A stretch of DNA of 64,000 nucleotides from Rubrivivax sp. (GCA_022843905.1 JALHMT010000023.1:20937-84936), one strand, 5' to 3'. Positions 28,705 to 40,636 are shown, counted from the stretch's first letter. Made by a program: numbers and translations. The notes: generated by a model not told the origin, from the sequence alone.

Positions 28705-30342
28705 TCAGGCGGTGGTGTGCAGCTCTCGAATGCCTTGCGCCGCCGAAGCCGAGGGCCGGCGGATCATCGCCGCAGCCTTCTCGCCGATCATGATGGTCGG
28801 CGCGTTGGTGTTGCCGCTGATGATGCGCGGCATGATGGACGCGTCCACCACGCGCAGGCCCTGCACGCCATGCACGCGCAGTTCGTGGTCGACCACGTCC
28901 ATCGGCCCCGGGCCCATGCGGCAGGTTCCCACCGGGTGGTACTCGGTGTCGGAGTTGCGGCGGATGAAACGTTCGATCTGCTCCTCGCTCTGCGCCGCCG
29001 CCAGCTCGGGCAGTTCCCTGCCGCCGAACTCGGCCAGTGCCGGCTGCTGCAGGATGCGCCGCAACTGCTGGAAGCCGCGCTTCATCAGCGCCATGTCGGC
29101 AGGGTTCTCGAAGAAGCCGGGGTCGATCGCGGGCGGCCGGGTCGGGTCGTTGCCGGCCAGGCGCACGCGACCCCGGCTCTCGGGCCGCAGGGGGCACAGG
29201 TGGCAGGTGTAGCCATAGCCGAAGGGCAGCTTGCGGGCGTGGTCGATGAGCTTGGTGATGACGAAGTGCAGCTGCAGGTCGGGCAGCGGCTCCTCGGGAC
29301 GGCTCCTGAAGAAGGCGCCGGCCTCGGCGATGTTGCTGGTGAGCACGCCCGTGCGGTGGCGCATCCACTCGAAGGCCGCCGCGATCATGCGTGGCGAGCC
29401 GCCGGGCGACACCGTGAAGGTGTCGGTCAGGCGCGGCGCCTCCACCACGTGGGTCATGCTGATGTGATCGTGCAGGTGCTCGCCCACGCCCGGCAGGTCG
29501 TGCAAGACGGTGATGCCGTGCTGCTGCAGGTGCGCGCCCGGCCCGATGCCCGACAGCATCAGCAGTTGCGGCGACTGCAGCGCGCCGGCGCTGAGGATCA
29601 CCTCTCGCCGCGCCTGCAAGCGCTGGAACTGTCGGCCGTGCTGCACTTCCACGCCGGTGGCGCGCCGGCCTTCCATCGTGATGCGCAGCACGCGGGCGTG
29701 CGTCATCACCTTCAGGTTGGGGCGGCCGAGGTGCGGTGTCAGGTAGGCCTTGGCCGCGCTGCAGCGCTCGCCGGCCTTCTGCGTCACCTGGTACAGGCCC
29801 ACGCCTTCCTGCGACTCGCCGTTGAAGTCGGGGTTGAGCGGCAGCCCGGCCTGGCGGGCGGCTTCGACGAACAGCTTGGCCGTGCGGCTGGGACTCTGCA
29901 GATCCATCACGTTCAGCGGCCCGCCGGTGGCGTGGTGGGCGCCGGCGCCGCGCTCGTTGTGCTCGGCCTTCAGGAAGAAGGGTTCGACCTCGTTCCAGCC
30001 CCAGCCAGGGTTGCCCATGGCGGCCCAGTGGTCGTAGTCCTCGCGCTGGCCGCGGATGTAGATCATGGCGTTGATCGAGCTCGACCCGCCCAGACCCCTG
30101 CCGCGCGGCTGGTAGCCCAGTCGACCGTCCAGGCCCGGCTGCGGCACGGTGTCGAAGGCCCAGTTGTGCTGCCAGCCCTTGAGCATGCCGCCAGCCACGA
30201 TGCCCACCGGGCACTGGATCAGCACGCTGGCGTCGGTGGGGCCGGCCTCCAGCAGGCAGACCTGCACGTCGGGATCCTCGCTGAGCCGCGAGGCCAGCAC
30301 GCAGCCGGCCGAGCCGCCGCCGATGATGATGTAGTCGAACAT
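28705..30342 (-). CDS. GMC family oxidoreductase (choline dehydrogenase-like)
   Basis: FAD-dependent alcohol dehydrogenase of 545 residues. The ADP-binding motif IIGGGSAGCVLASRLSE is at the N-terminus, GMC signature 1 (RGLGGSSSINAMIYIRG) near residue 80, signature 2 (SAGALQSPQLLMLSGIG) near 255, and the active-site histidine region YHPVGTCRMG near 470. ATG at 30342; longer frames upstream are unrelated sequence. It lies 175 bases after the nitrile hydratase operon in the same direction. Confidence 0.9.
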   Translation of the reverse strand: MFDYIIIGGGSAGCVLASRLSEDPDVQVCLLEAGPTDASVLIQCPVGIVAGGMLKGWQHNWAFDTVPQPGLDGRLGYQPRGRGLGGSSSINAMIYIRGQREDYDHWAAMGNPGWGWNEVEPFFLKAEHNERGAGAHHATGGPLNVMDLQSPSRTAKLFVEAARQAGLPLNPDFNGESQEGVGLYQVTQKAGERCSAAKAYLTPHLGRPNLKVMTHARVLRITMEGRRATGVEVQHGRQFQRLQARREVILSAGALQSPQLLMLSGIGPGAHLQQHGITVLHDLPGVGEHLHDHISMTHVVEAPRLTDTFTVSPGGSPRMIAAAFEWMRHRTGVLTSNIAEAGAFFRSRPEEPLPDLQLHFVITKLIDHARKLPFGYGYTCHLCPLRPESRGRVRLAGNDPTRPPAIDPGFFENPADMALMKRGFQQLRRILQQPALAEFGGRELPELAAAQSEEQIERFIRRNSDTEYHPVGTCRMGPGPMDVVDHELRVHGVQGLRVVDASIMPRIISGNTNAPTIMIGEKAAAMIRRPSASAAQGIRELHTTA

Positions 30343-30517
30343 GGTGTCGATGGAGGGTCGCTGATGCCGCCCGGCGGGGACCGCAGGGCTTCGCGAACCA
30401 TCATAGACACGCGGGATCGCGCTGAACGGGGACGCCTCTCTAATCGGCGAGGGCGCGCCGAGCGCGCGGCAAGAGGCCGGCGAGCTCACGGCGGCCCGGG
30501 GGCCGACGGGCCGGAGC

Positions 30518-30916
30518 CTACGAGGCGAGCGAGATCTCGGCCGCCGACAACTCGATCGGCTGGCCATGCGGCGTGCGTGCCGCGGCGGCTTCCCAGGCAT
30601 GTTCCAGCGCGTGCAGACGTTCGGCATCGGCCAGGCCCTTGGCGATGACCAGCCGTTCCAGCGCGTCGAGCCAGTGCGTGTAGTAGGTGTCGCCGTGGTC
30701 GGGGTCGCCGCCCTGCTGGGCGCGACGGATGGCGTCGGTGAGTGCCGCGGCCCATTCGGTCCAGCTGAAGACACCGCGCTCGTGCAGGGCCAGCGCGAGG
30801 GCAAAGGCCTGCGCCTGCCACGGGGCGCTGAAGACCGGGCCGTCGGCGTCGCGCGGCAGGCCCGGCAGGTCGCAGGCGGGATGTTCGGCGCTGTCTGGCG
30901 CTGCGGCGGCGGTCAT
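30518..30916 (-). CDS. Nitrile hydratase accessory protein (activator, beta-subunit-like)
   Basis: 132 residues with the fold signature of the nitrile hydratase beta-subunit N-terminal half (FSAPWQAQAFALALALHERGVFSWTEWAAAL and YYTHWLDALERLVIAKGL). In cobalt-type systems such a protein acts as a self-subunit-swapping chaperone that inserts the metal into the alpha subunit. Its ATG overlaps the beta-subunit stop (ATGA), and it ends the operon. Confidence 0.88.
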   Translation of the reverse strand: MTAAAAPDSAEHPACDLPGLPRDADGPVFSAPWQAQAFALALALHERGVFSWTEWAAALTDAIRRAQQGGDPDHGDTYYTHWLDALERLVIAKGLADAERLHALEHAWEAAAARTPHGQPIELSAAEISLAS

Positions 30917-31596
30917 GCGCGCGCTGCCGCTTCCAGGTAGGGCTCCCAGGCATCGACGCTCACGCGCAGGCCGGGTTCGGCGTCCTGGCCCCAGAGTTCG
31001 GCGCCATCGAACTCCACGGTGTAGAGCCAGGTCGGGGACTCGTCCCAGCCGCCGTCAGGACGCGGCACCGCGTGGCGGTCGGCGAAGACATGGCAGCCGT
31101 GCACCAGGGTGATGGTGCCGATATGGCCGCGAACGTAGCGCGGCAGACGCGTGTGGCCGGCCGGGTGGCGGTTGGCCGCGCGCACGGTATCGCCGACGGC
31201 AAAGCGCGCCGCCCCGGTGGCATCGCGCTCGGTGGGCGTGCCGCGAAGCAGCGCCGCATCGACGGCGTCGGCGTGCAGCACCCGTGCCAGCGGCTGCGCC
31301 GGCTGCAGCACCTGGCCGGCGGCGAGTTCCGCGGCGCCGAGCAGGCCGCGCGAGAGCATCAGCTTCTCCAGGCCGCGGATCCAGATCTCGTAGTAGCTCG
31401 AGCCCAGATACGTGGCCGGCGGCAGGCTTTCGCGCGCCGCGCGCGAGATGTCGATGTTCCACTGCCCGCTGGCGCCCATCGCCAGCGTGAGGCCGAGCGC
31501 GCGGCGCTCCCAGGCGGCATGGAACAGCGGCTCGTCGGCTTCCAGCGGCAGCGGTCCGAAGCCGTGCATGCCGCCCATGTCGTGCACGCCGTTCAT
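30913..31596 (-). CDS. Nitrile hydratase subunit beta
   Basis: 227 residues; begins MNGVHDMGGMHGFGPL, the invariant family N-terminus, and continues with FHAAWERRALGLTLAMGASGQWNID and a C-terminal SH3-like barrel (FAVGDTVRAANRHPAGHTRLPRYVRGHIG). Forms the alpha-beta hydratase that turns nitriles into amides. The ATG at 31596 overlaps the alpha stop (ATGA). A frame open to 31902 upstream is antisense-like and rejected. Confidence 0.95.
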   Translation of the reverse strand: MNGVHDMGGMHGFGPLPLEADEPLFHAAWERRALGLTLAMGASGQWNIDISRAARESLPPATYLGSSYYEIWIRGLEKLMLSRGLLGAAELAAGQVLQPAQPLARVLHADAVDAALLRGTPTERDATGAARFAVGDTVRAANRHPAGHTRLPRYVRGHIGTITLVHGCHVFADRHAVPRPDGGWDESPTWLYTVEFDGAELWGQDAEPGLRVSVDAWEPYLEAAARA

Positions 31597-32267
31597 GCCG
31601 TGACTCCTGCCGCGGGGCTCTTCGCCAGCCCGGTGCCTATCATGGAGTCGCGGGTCACCAGCTCGGCCAGCTGCTCTTCGGGCCAGCCCTCGGTGCCGGC
31701 CGGACGCTCGGGAATCACCAGGTAGCGCACCTCGGCCGTGGAGTCCCAGACCCGGACCTGCCGGTCCGCAGGCAGCGTGAGGCCGAACTCGGCCAGCACC
31801 GCGCGCGGCTCGCGCACCGCACGGGAGCGGTAGGCCGCCGACTTGTACCAGACCGGCGGCAGGCCCAGCACCGGCCACGGGTAGCAGGAGCACAGCGTGC
31901 ACACCACCATGTGGTGCTGCTGCGGCGTGTTGAACACGGCCACCATGTGCTCGCCCTGTCGGCCGCTGTAGCCCAGCGTGGCGATGGCCGCCGTGGCGTC
32001 CTGGCGCAGGGCTTCGGCGAAGGCCGGGTCGCTCCAGGCCCGCGCCACCACGCGCGCGCCGTTGCGCGGTCCGACGTGAACCTCGTAGGTCTCGATCAGT
32101 CGATCCACCGCCGCCGGGTCGACGTAGCCCTTGGCGACGAGCAGCGTTTCCAGTGCGCGCACGCGCAGGTCCATCTCGTCGAGGTGGGAATGGTCGTGGT
32201 CGTCTTCCAGGCCGGCGGAATGATCTTGCGCCGCTGCACCGGGCGTCGTGGGGTGAGGCTTTGACAT
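31593..32267 (-). CDS. Nitrile hydratase subunit alpha, cobalt type
   Basis: Catalytic metal-binding subunit, 224 residues. The metal claw is C123-T-L-C126-S-C128 in MVVCTLCSCYPWP; a threonine after the first cysteine marks the cobalt-binding class, whereas iron enzymes have serine. The following LGLPPVWYKSAAYRSRAVREPR is family invariant. ATG at 32267 (MSKPHPTT), after which comes a histidine/aspartate-rich segment (EDDHDHSHLDE). First gene of alpha-beta-accessory operon. No amidase or cobalt transporter is adjacent. Confidence 0.95.
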   Translation of the reverse strand: MSKPHPTTPGAAAQDHSAGLEDDHDHSHLDEMDLRVRALETLLVAKGYVDPAAVDRLIETYEVHVGPRNGARVVARAWSDPAFAEALRQDATAAIATLGYSGRQGEHMVAVFNTPQQHHMVVCTLCSCYPWPVLGLPPVWYKSAAYRSRAVREPRAVLAEFGLTLPADRQVRVWDSTAEVRYLVIPERPAGTEGWPEEQLAELVTRDSMIGTGLAKSPAAGVTA

Positions 32268-32433
32268 GCGAGCCAGTTTAAGGCGGCTGTCGCGCGTCGG
32301 ACATTCCTGTCGATAATGCGGCCCCGCCCAGGTCGGCCAAACCGACGGCGACAGGGTCGATGTCGGCGCGCGCACCCGTGCCGCCTGCACGGCCCGGCAA
32401 CGGCGCCCACACGGCGCCCCCAGGGAGACCCGC

Positions 32434-34278
32434 TTGTTCAAGAGTTTCGAGAGGCTCGTGCCGTCCTATCCGGACGCCTTGCCGCCGCCCCCGCCGACGA
32501 CCTTCTTCGCCTTCCTGTGGGACTGCTCGAAGGGCGTTCGGCCCTATCTGCTGGCGGTGACGCTGCTCACCGCCGCCATCGGCGCCTTCGAGGCCTACCT
32601 GTTCAGCATGATGGCCCGCGTGGTCGACCTGCTGGCCACGACGCCGCCCGCGGAACTCTGGACGCGCGAGAAGGGCACCATGCTCGTGCTGGGCGCCGTG
32701 CTGCTGGCCAGCATCGTGGTGGTCGCGCTGCAGGCGCTCTACAAGTACCAGGGGGTGTACAGCAATTTTCCGATGCGCCTGCGCTGGAACTTCCATCGGC
32801 AGATGCTGGAGCAGAGCCTGGGCTTCTACGGCGACGAGTTCGCCGGGCGCATCGCCACCAAGGTCATGCAGACCGCGCTGGCCGTGCGCGACACCTGGCT
32901 GATCTTCGCCGACATCATGGTCTACGTGGTGATCTACTTCGTGACCCTGGTGGCCATCGTCGGCGGCTTCGACCTCTGGCTGATCGTGCCCTTCCTGGGC
33001 TGGCTGCTGCTCTACATGGTCACCCTGTGGATCTTCGTGCCGCGCCTGGGCAAGGTGGCGCAGGCCCAGGCCGACGCACGTTCGCTGATGACGGGCCGGG
33101 TCACCGACGCCTACACCAACATCGCCACCGTCAAGCTGTTCTCGCACTCGCACCGCGAGGCCCACTTCGCGCGCGGCGCGATGCAGGAGTTCATGGTCAC
33201 GGCCTACGCGCAGATGCGCCTGGTCAGCGGTTTCGAGACCGTCAACCAGGTGCTCAGCGTGGCCCTGGTGGCGGCCACCAGCGGCGTGGCGCTGTGGTTG
33301 TGGATGGGCGGCGCCGTCGGTGTCGGGGCGGTGGCTGCGGCCACCGCGATGGCGTTCCGTCTGAACGGCATCTCGCACTGGGTGATGTGGGAGATGGCCT
33401 CGCTGTTCGAGCACATCGGTACGGTGCAGGACGGCATGCTGACCTTGTCGAAGGCGCGGACCATCGTCGACCGGCCGGGCGCCACCGAACTGCGCGTGAC
33501 ACAGGGCGAAGTGAAGTTCGACCGCGTCAGCTTCGGCTACGGCACCGGCCGCAACGTCATCGAGGATTTCTCCATGACCATCCGCCCGGGCGAGAAGATC
33601 GGCCTGGTGGGCCGTTCCGGGGCCGGCAAGAGCACGGTGGTGAACCTGCTGCTGCGCCTGTACGACGTGCCGCAGGGCCGCATCCTCGTCGACGGCCAGG
33701 ACATCGCCGGGGTGACGCAGGACAGTCTGCGCCGCCACATCGGCATGGTCACGCAGGACACCTCGCTGCTGCACCGCTCGGTGCGCGACAACATCCTCTA
33801 CGGCCGCCCCGACGCGGGCGATGCCGAGATGAGGCGCGCCGCAGAGCGTGCGGAAGCGCACGACTTCATCCAGGGCCTGAGCGACGCCAAGGGACGCAGC
33901 GGCTACGACGCGCATGTCGGCGAACGCGGCGTGAAGCTGTCGGGCGGCCAGCGCCAGCGCATCGCGATCTCCCGCGTGATGCTCAAGGACGCCCCCATCC
34001 TGCTGCTGGACGAAGCCACCAGCGCGCTGGACAGCGAGGTCGAGGCGGCCATCCAGCAGAGCCTCTACAGGCTGATGGAGGGCAAGACGGTGGTGGCCAT
34101 CGCGCACCGGCTGTCGACCATCGCGGCGATGGACCGCCTGATCGTGATGGACCGCGGCCGCATCGTCGAGCAGGGCGATCACCGCTCGCTGCTGGCTGCC
34201 GGCGGCATCTACGCCCGCTTGTGGGAACACCAGAGCGGGGGCTTCCTGGGCGAGGACCTGGACGAGCTGGCGGCCTGA
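32434..34278 (+). CDS. ABC exporter, fused membrane and ATP-binding domains
   Basis: 614 residues, half-size exporter that should dimerise. Six-helix transmembrane domain (residues 30-340) then ATPase: Walker A GRSGAGKSTVVNLLLRLYD near 393, signature LSGGQRQRIAISRVML near 505, Walker B ILLLDEATSALD near 525 and H-loop AIAHRLSTIA. Starts at TTG 32434 with AGGGAG about eight bases upstream; family members begin similarly (FxxFExLV). Substrate unknown; lipid or drug export are usual roles. Divergent from the nitrile hydratase operon. Confidence 0.9.
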   Translation: MFKSFERLVPSYPDALPPPPPTTFFAFLWDCSKGVRPYLLAVTLLTAAIGAFEAYLFSMMARVVDLLATTPPAELWTREKGTMLVLGAVLLASIVVVALQALYKYQGVYSNFPMRLRWNFHRQMLEQSLGFYGDEFAGRIATKVMQTALAVRDTWLIFADIMVYVVIYFVTLVAIVGGFDLWLIVPFLGWLLLYMVTLWIFVPRLGKVAQAQADARSLMTGRVTDAYTNIATVKLFSHSHREAHFARGAMQEFMVTAYAQMRLVSGFETVNQVLSVALVAATSGVALWLWMGGAVGVGAVAAATAMAFRLNGISHWVMWEMASLFEHIGTVQDGMLTLSKARTIVDRPGATELRVTQGEVKFDRVSFGYGTGRNVIEDFSMTIRPGEKIGLVGRSGAGKSTVVNLLLRLYDVPQGRILVDGQDIAGVTQDSLRRHIGMVTQDTSLLHRSVRDNILYGRPDAGDAEMRRAAERAEAHDFIQGLSDAKGRSGYDAHVGERGVKLSGGQRQRIAISRVMLKDAPILLLDEATSALDSEVEAAIQQSLYRLMEGKTVVAIAHRLSTIAAMDRLIVMDRGRIVEQGDHRSLLAAGGIYARLWEHQSGGFLGEDLDELAA

Positions 34279-34334
34279 GGGCTGCGGCGACGCGGCAGCA
34301 GCGGCGGGGCCCGGAGGGACCGCCGAACAGGGGC

Positions 34335-34775
34335 TCAGTGCTTCTGCATCTCGGCCGGCTGCGTCTCGGCGTATTGGTGCGCCATCGTGGCCAGCGAGGC
34401 CGGCATCGTGTTGGGCCAGCCACTGGCCGGCGCCATGTCCAGGTGCATCATGGGCTGCGTGGGCTCGTCGTCCAGCAGCGGCAGGTCGACCATCTGCCGC
34501 GAGGGCGTGGCAGGCGCAGCGGGTGGCGGTGCCGCGGATTTCGCTGCCGTGGCGGCGGCTCCGACGGCGGCCGCCGCGGCGGCGCCGGCGGAGGGCGTGA
34601 CGCCTTCTCTGGCAGCAACCTGGCGGCCGGGTCGTGACTTTCTGCCGCGGGCGGCGCGCCGCGCCCGCTCCTGGGCACTTCGGCGCACCCAGGCGACGCC
34701 GACCGCAAGAGCCACCACGCCGACCACGGTGGCCACCAGCAGCAGCACGAGAGCGAAGGTTTGCATGACGTCCAT
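34335..34775 (-). CDS. Hypothetical single-span membrane protein
   Basis: About 146 residues. One N-terminal membrane helix (FALVLLLVATVVGVVALAVGVAW) is followed by a basic patch (RRSAQERARRAARGRKSRPGR), an alanine-rich linker and an acidic C-terminal tail. Start could be ATG 34775 or 34766; the frame is open to 34907. Divergent from the response regulator at 34906. Function not recognised. Confidence 0.6.
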   Translation of the reverse strand: MDVMQTFALVLLLVATVVGVVALAVGVAWVRRSAQERARRAARGRKSRPGRQVAAREGVTPSAGAAAAAAVGAAATAAKSAAPPPAAPATPSRQMVDLPLLDDEPTQPMMHLDMAPASGWPNTMPASLATMAHQYAETQPAEMQKH

Positions 34776-34905
34776 CGACGGCTTATCGGCCACATCGGGA
34801 GCGGACTTGAGTTGCCGCTGGAGTGGGCGCTGATTCAAGTCGGTGCAGCGCTGTGCCGAAACCCCGATGCAGGGTGTGGCCACACCACACCTGACTGGAG
34901 AACCC

Positions 34906-36555
34906 ATGTCATTCCAATCCGCCTACGCGCAACTCACCGCCCTGATCATCGACGACATGCAGACGCAGCAGACCACGCTGCGCGGGCAGTTGCAGATGCT
35001 GCAGATCAGCCGAATCGACGTCGCCGGTACGGCAGACGACGCTGTGCGTATGCTGAAGGCCAGGACCTACGGACTGGTGCTGTGCGACTACAACCTGAAC
35101 CAGAAGTCCGACGGCCAGCAGATCCTGGAATACATGCGCGAGGGCGGCCTGCTTCCGCCGGAGACGCTGTTCTTCATGGTCACCGCAGAGAACTCGTATG
35201 CCGCGGTGGCTTCGGCCAGCGAGCACAAGCCCGACGCTTATCTGCTCAAGCCGGTGACGGTGGGCGACATCGAGGAGCGGCTGAAGGCGCAGCTCGAGCG
35301 ACGCAACGCGTTGATGCCCATCCACCAGTGCCTGGGCCGCTCCGACCTGGCCGGCGCGCTGACGGCTGCCGATGCGCTGATTGCACGCCAGGACCGCTGG
35401 ACCATGCACGCCCTGCAGATCAAGGCGCAGACGCTGCTGCAACTGGCCCGTCACGACGACGCGTCGGCCATCTACTCCAAGGTGCTGGGCATTCGTCCCG
35501 GGCTGATCTGGGCGCAGATCGGCATGGCCAAGGCGCAGCGCGCCGCCGGCAACCTGGAAGAGGCCAAGGCGCTGGCCAACGACGTCATCCGCACCAAGGA
35601 AGGCGAGAAGAACGTCGAGGCCTACGACGTGGTGGCACAGTGCCTGGAGGCGCAGGGCGACCTCGAAGGGGCCTTGTGGACGCTGCGCGACTGCGCCACC
35701 GTGATGCCTTCGGCGCGGCGCCAGCGCATGCTGGGCGAGAGTGCCTACCGCAACGGCGACCTGGAAACGGCCAAGGACTGCTTCAGCAAGCTGACCAAGG
35801 CCACCAAGGGCTCCATCACCGCGCAGTCGCAGGACACCCTCTCGCTGGCCCAGGTGCAGGTGGACAGCGGCGATGCCGCCGCGGCCCTGGCACTGCTGGA
35901 TGCGGCCGTGCCGCAGAACCGCCACGACCCGCAGTTCGCCAACATGGCGCTGGCCGTCAAGGCCCAGGCCCAGGTGAAGACCGGCGACCTCAAGGGCGCC
36001 GAGGCCACGCTGCAGCGCGCGCGCCAGACCATGCGCCGCGCCAAGGCCGACTTCGCCACGGTGGCACTGGCCAAGGCCGAGCTGCTGGCCGGCAACGAAG
36101 ACGCCGGCCTCAAGCTGCTGGCCACGGCGGTGAGCGCCGACCACGAGAACCCGCGCGTCAAGCAGCTCATCGGCAACGTGCTGCGCGACACCGGCCGCGA
36201 GCACCTGCTGCAGCAGGTCATCGATGCGGCGGTCAGCGGGCTCAACACCAAGGTGTCCGACGCCAAGGCGCTGTTCCGCAACAGCCAGATCGATGAAGCG
36301 CTGGCCGCCATCGAGGCCGCTCTGCGCGAGTACCCCGAGAACACCGGCGTGCTGCTGCAGGCCGCGCAGATGAGCTGCATGTCGCTGCGCCTGAAGAAGC
36401 AGGCCAACGTCGCCGTCTCCGAGCGCGTGCGGGCCTACCTCACGCGGCTGGACACCCTGCTGCCCGGCAGCGACCGCGTCGCGCAGATGCACCGCTACTA
36501 CCGCGAAACGATGGCCGGCCTGAAGGCGCCGGGCGCGGTCGGGCAGGCCGCCTGA
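34906..36555 (+). CDS. Response regulator receiver domain fused to TPR repeats
   Basis: 549 residues. An N-terminal receiver domain (residues 10-130) carries the acidic pair DD16-17, phosphoacceptor D61 (LVLCDYNL), T93 and K115 (YLLKPV). The remainder is about eight TPR-like helices pairs (for example DASAIYSKVLGIRPGLIWAQIGMAKAQRAAGN). There is no DNA-binding domain, so output is by protein contact. ATG 34906 has GGAG six bases upstream. A small histidine kinase gene follows after 34 bases; the two are presumably a two-component pair. Confidence 0.88.
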   Translation: MSFQSAYAQLTALIIDDMQTQQTTLRGQLQMLQISRIDVAGTADDAVRMLKARTYGLVLCDYNLNQKSDGQQILEYMREGGLLPPETLFFMVTAENSYAAVASASEHKPDAYLLKPVTVGDIEERLKAQLERRNALMPIHQCLGRSDLAGALTAADALIARQDRWTMHALQIKAQTLLQLARHDDASAIYSKVLGIRPGLIWAQIGMAKAQRAAGNLEEAKALANDVIRTKEGEKNVEAYDVVAQCLEAQGDLEGALWTLRDCATVMPSARRQRMLGESAYRNGDLETAKDCFSKLTKATKGSITAQSQDTLSLAQVQVDSGDAAAALALLDAAVPQNRHDPQFANMALAVKAQAQVKTGDLKGAEATLQRARQTMRRAKADFATVALAKAELLAGNEDAGLKLLATAVSADHENPRVKQLIGNVLRDTGREHLLQQVIDAAVSGLNTKVSDAKALFRNSQIDEALAAIEAALREYPENTGVLLQAAQMSCMSLRLKKQANVAVSERVRAYLTRLDTLLPGSDRVAQMHRYYRETMAGLKAPGAVGQAA

Positions 36556-36589
36556 GTCCGTTGGCGACGGCTGCGTTCACGACCCACCG

Positions 36590-37195
36590 ATGACGCCCGA
36601 ACTCGCCGCGCTGGCGGTGCACGACCTGAAGAACGCGCTGGGCGTGCTGGACGGCCAGCTCGAGGCGCTGGAGTCCGATCCGTCGCCTGCGCAGGCGCGG
36701 GCCGCGCGCCAGCATTGCGCGCACCTGCGGCGTGAGCTGGTGGCCTTCCTCACGCTCTACCGGGGAGAGGCCTTGCGCGCCGTGGTCGACGACGAGTCGC
36801 CACGCAGCGTGCTCGAAGCCGCGCAGCGGCAGGCCCAGGCTGCCGCCAAGGTGACGGTCGAGGTCGTTCTGGCGGCCGAGGTGCCGGCGTTCTGGTACTT
36901 CGACGCGCGCCTCGTGCGCCTGGCGCTGGACGCCGCGCTGCACAACGCCTGCCGCTACGCCCGCACCCGCGTGACGCTCGGGGCCACACTGCGCGGTGCC
37001 GACCTCGTGCTGTCGGTGGACGACGACGGCCCGGGGCTGGCCGCCGAGGCCACCGGTGACGCCTGGTCGACCGGCCTGGGCACCGAGCTCTGCCGCGCCG
37101 TGGCCCGTGCCCACGAGCTGCAGGGGCGCACGGGCGAGGTACGCCTGTTCGATCTCGCCGGGGGCGGTGCGCGTTTCGAGCTGCTGCTGCCTTAG
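36590..37195 (+). CDS. Short histidine-kinase-like ATPase
   Basis: 201 residues, cytoplasmic, with no sensor or membrane segment. H-box VHDLKNALG (H11), N-box DAALHNACRYA near 120, G1 box DDDGPGL near 145 and G2 box STGLGTELCRAVA near 160. It lies 34 bases downstream of the receiver-TPR regulator and is likely its cognate kinase or phosphatase. The sensing input must come from another protein. Confidence 0.82.
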   Translation: MTPELAALAVHDLKNALGVLDGQLEALESDPSPAQARAARQHCAHLRRELVAFLTLYRGEALRAVVDDESPRSVLEAAQRQAQAAAKVTVEVVLAAEVPAFWYFDARLVRLALDAALHNACRYARTRVTLGATLRGADLVLSVDDDGPGLAAEATGDAWSTGLGTELCRAVARAHELQGRTGEVRLFDLAGGGARFELLLP

Positions 37196-37284
37196 CGTTG
37201 CCGCAGCGCCCTGCGGCTATTCCCGCGTTTCCCACCGGCCAGGCCGGCGCCCGCGACAATAGCGGGTTGTCTTCACGGCCCGCC

Positions 37285-39651
<2,367 letters not shown>

Positions 39652-39720
39652 GGCGCGCCGGGCCGCTCCCAAGCGCCCATTGGCCGGGCCACGGTTCGGC
39701 TCGGGGCAGGCCACGGCCAG

Positions 39721-39750
39721 AAAAGCAAAGGGCCACCTTGCGGGTGGCCC
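39721..39750 (-). terminator. Hairpin terminator between convergent genes
   Basis: Perfect stem gggccacc (39730-39737) and ggtggccc (39743-39750) with a five-base loop. Read on the minus strand it is followed by TTTGCTTTT, so it should terminate transcription of the 39995-40636 gene. Between 39652 and 39994 nothing else gene-like is seen. Confidence 0.75.
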
Positions 39751-39994
39751 TCGGAGCTACCGTCGCGAATCCGGATGGGGATGCGTGCGGATCAACGGCG
39801 CCGGGCACGGGTTCCGGTACTCCGCCCAGTGTTGCGGTCGGTTGTCGCCATCGACGGAGTCCATTGTGGAAGCAGCCACCGTCTTTCGATGCCCCGAACA
39901 TGGGGGTGAAGGGCCCGCAGTTCGCGTCGCGCTTCACGCTCCCGGCTTTGCCTTCGCAGCCTGCGTCCGGGCAGGGATCTCCGAGGCCCTGCGG

Positions 39995-40636
39995 TCAGCG
40001 GGGGTGCCGCTCTAGGTAGTCGGTCGCCAGGTCCTTGCCCAGCGTGGCCGGCAGCAGCCGCTGAAGGTTGCGCTCGGTGTTGGGGAATTCCTGCTGGTGG
40101 GTATAGAGGGTGGCGCCGATGCGCGCCGGTGAACTCGCGCCGCGGGCCGGCTCGACCCCGTAGGCCCGCAGTCGCGCCACGATGAGGCCGGCATCCTCGT
40201 CGGCGAACAGGGTCGACTCGACGATGCGGCCACACCCCTGCTGAACGGCGCGTTGCAGAACGCCTTCGACGATGGCAGGCACGTCGGTCACGGTCACGGA
40301 CAGCAGCAGGCGCACCACGCGCTGGCCACGCGCTGCCAGTTCGGTCGCGACCTGCGTGGCCATGGCGCGGTTGGCCTCGTCCCAGGATCGGTTCACTTGC
40401 GGGTCGTCCTCCGACAGGTTGCGGCCGTGGCCGAAGACCAACGTGCAGGAGCCGGCGGCCGCAGCGCCCTGCGCCGGCAGGCCGGTGTTCGCCAGGCCCG
40501 GCGGCGGTGCGCAGGCCAGCAGGGCGACCAGCAGCAGCGACGCAACAGGCCGCAGCTTCTGCCGGTGCCGGCCCGTCACCGACGCACCCACGCTCACCTG
40601 GGGGGCTGCAGGGTGCCAACGCAAGGAGAGGAGCAT
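39995..40636 (-). CDS. Hypothetical exported protein, possible lipoprotein
   Basis: A hydrophobic segment VASLLLVALLAC ends in a lipobox-like LLAC, then a soluble domain (about 165 residues) with FGHGRNLSEDDPQVNRSWDEANRAM and RVVRLLLSVTVTDV. The start is unclear: ATG 40651 and 40636 give an over-long leader, while a GTG near 40597 would place the signal at the N-terminus. Function not recognised. Confidence 0.6.
   Translation of the reverse strand: MLLSLRWHPAAPQVSVGASVTGRHRQKLRPVASLLLVALLACAPPPGLANTGLPAQGAAAAGSCTLVFGHGRNLSEDDPQVNRSWDEANRAMATQVATELAARGQRVVRLLLSVTVTDVPAIVEGVLQRAVQQGCGRIVESTLFADEDAGLIVARLRAYGVEPARGASSPARIGATLYTHQQEFPNTERNLQRLLPATLGKDLATDYLERHPR

Noticed and set aside
27428..30214. 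A 928-residue open frame on the minus strand
   Set aside because: It spans two real genes (luciferase-like monooxygenase and GMC oxidoreductase) in another frame; it is arginine, proline and histidine rich, as expected for an out-of-frame reading of GC-rich coding DNA.
32278..34230. A 650-residue minus-strand open frame opposite the ABC exporter
   Set aside because: The plus-strand frame has complete ABC motifs; the antisense frame is a histidine/glutamine/arginine-rich shadow.
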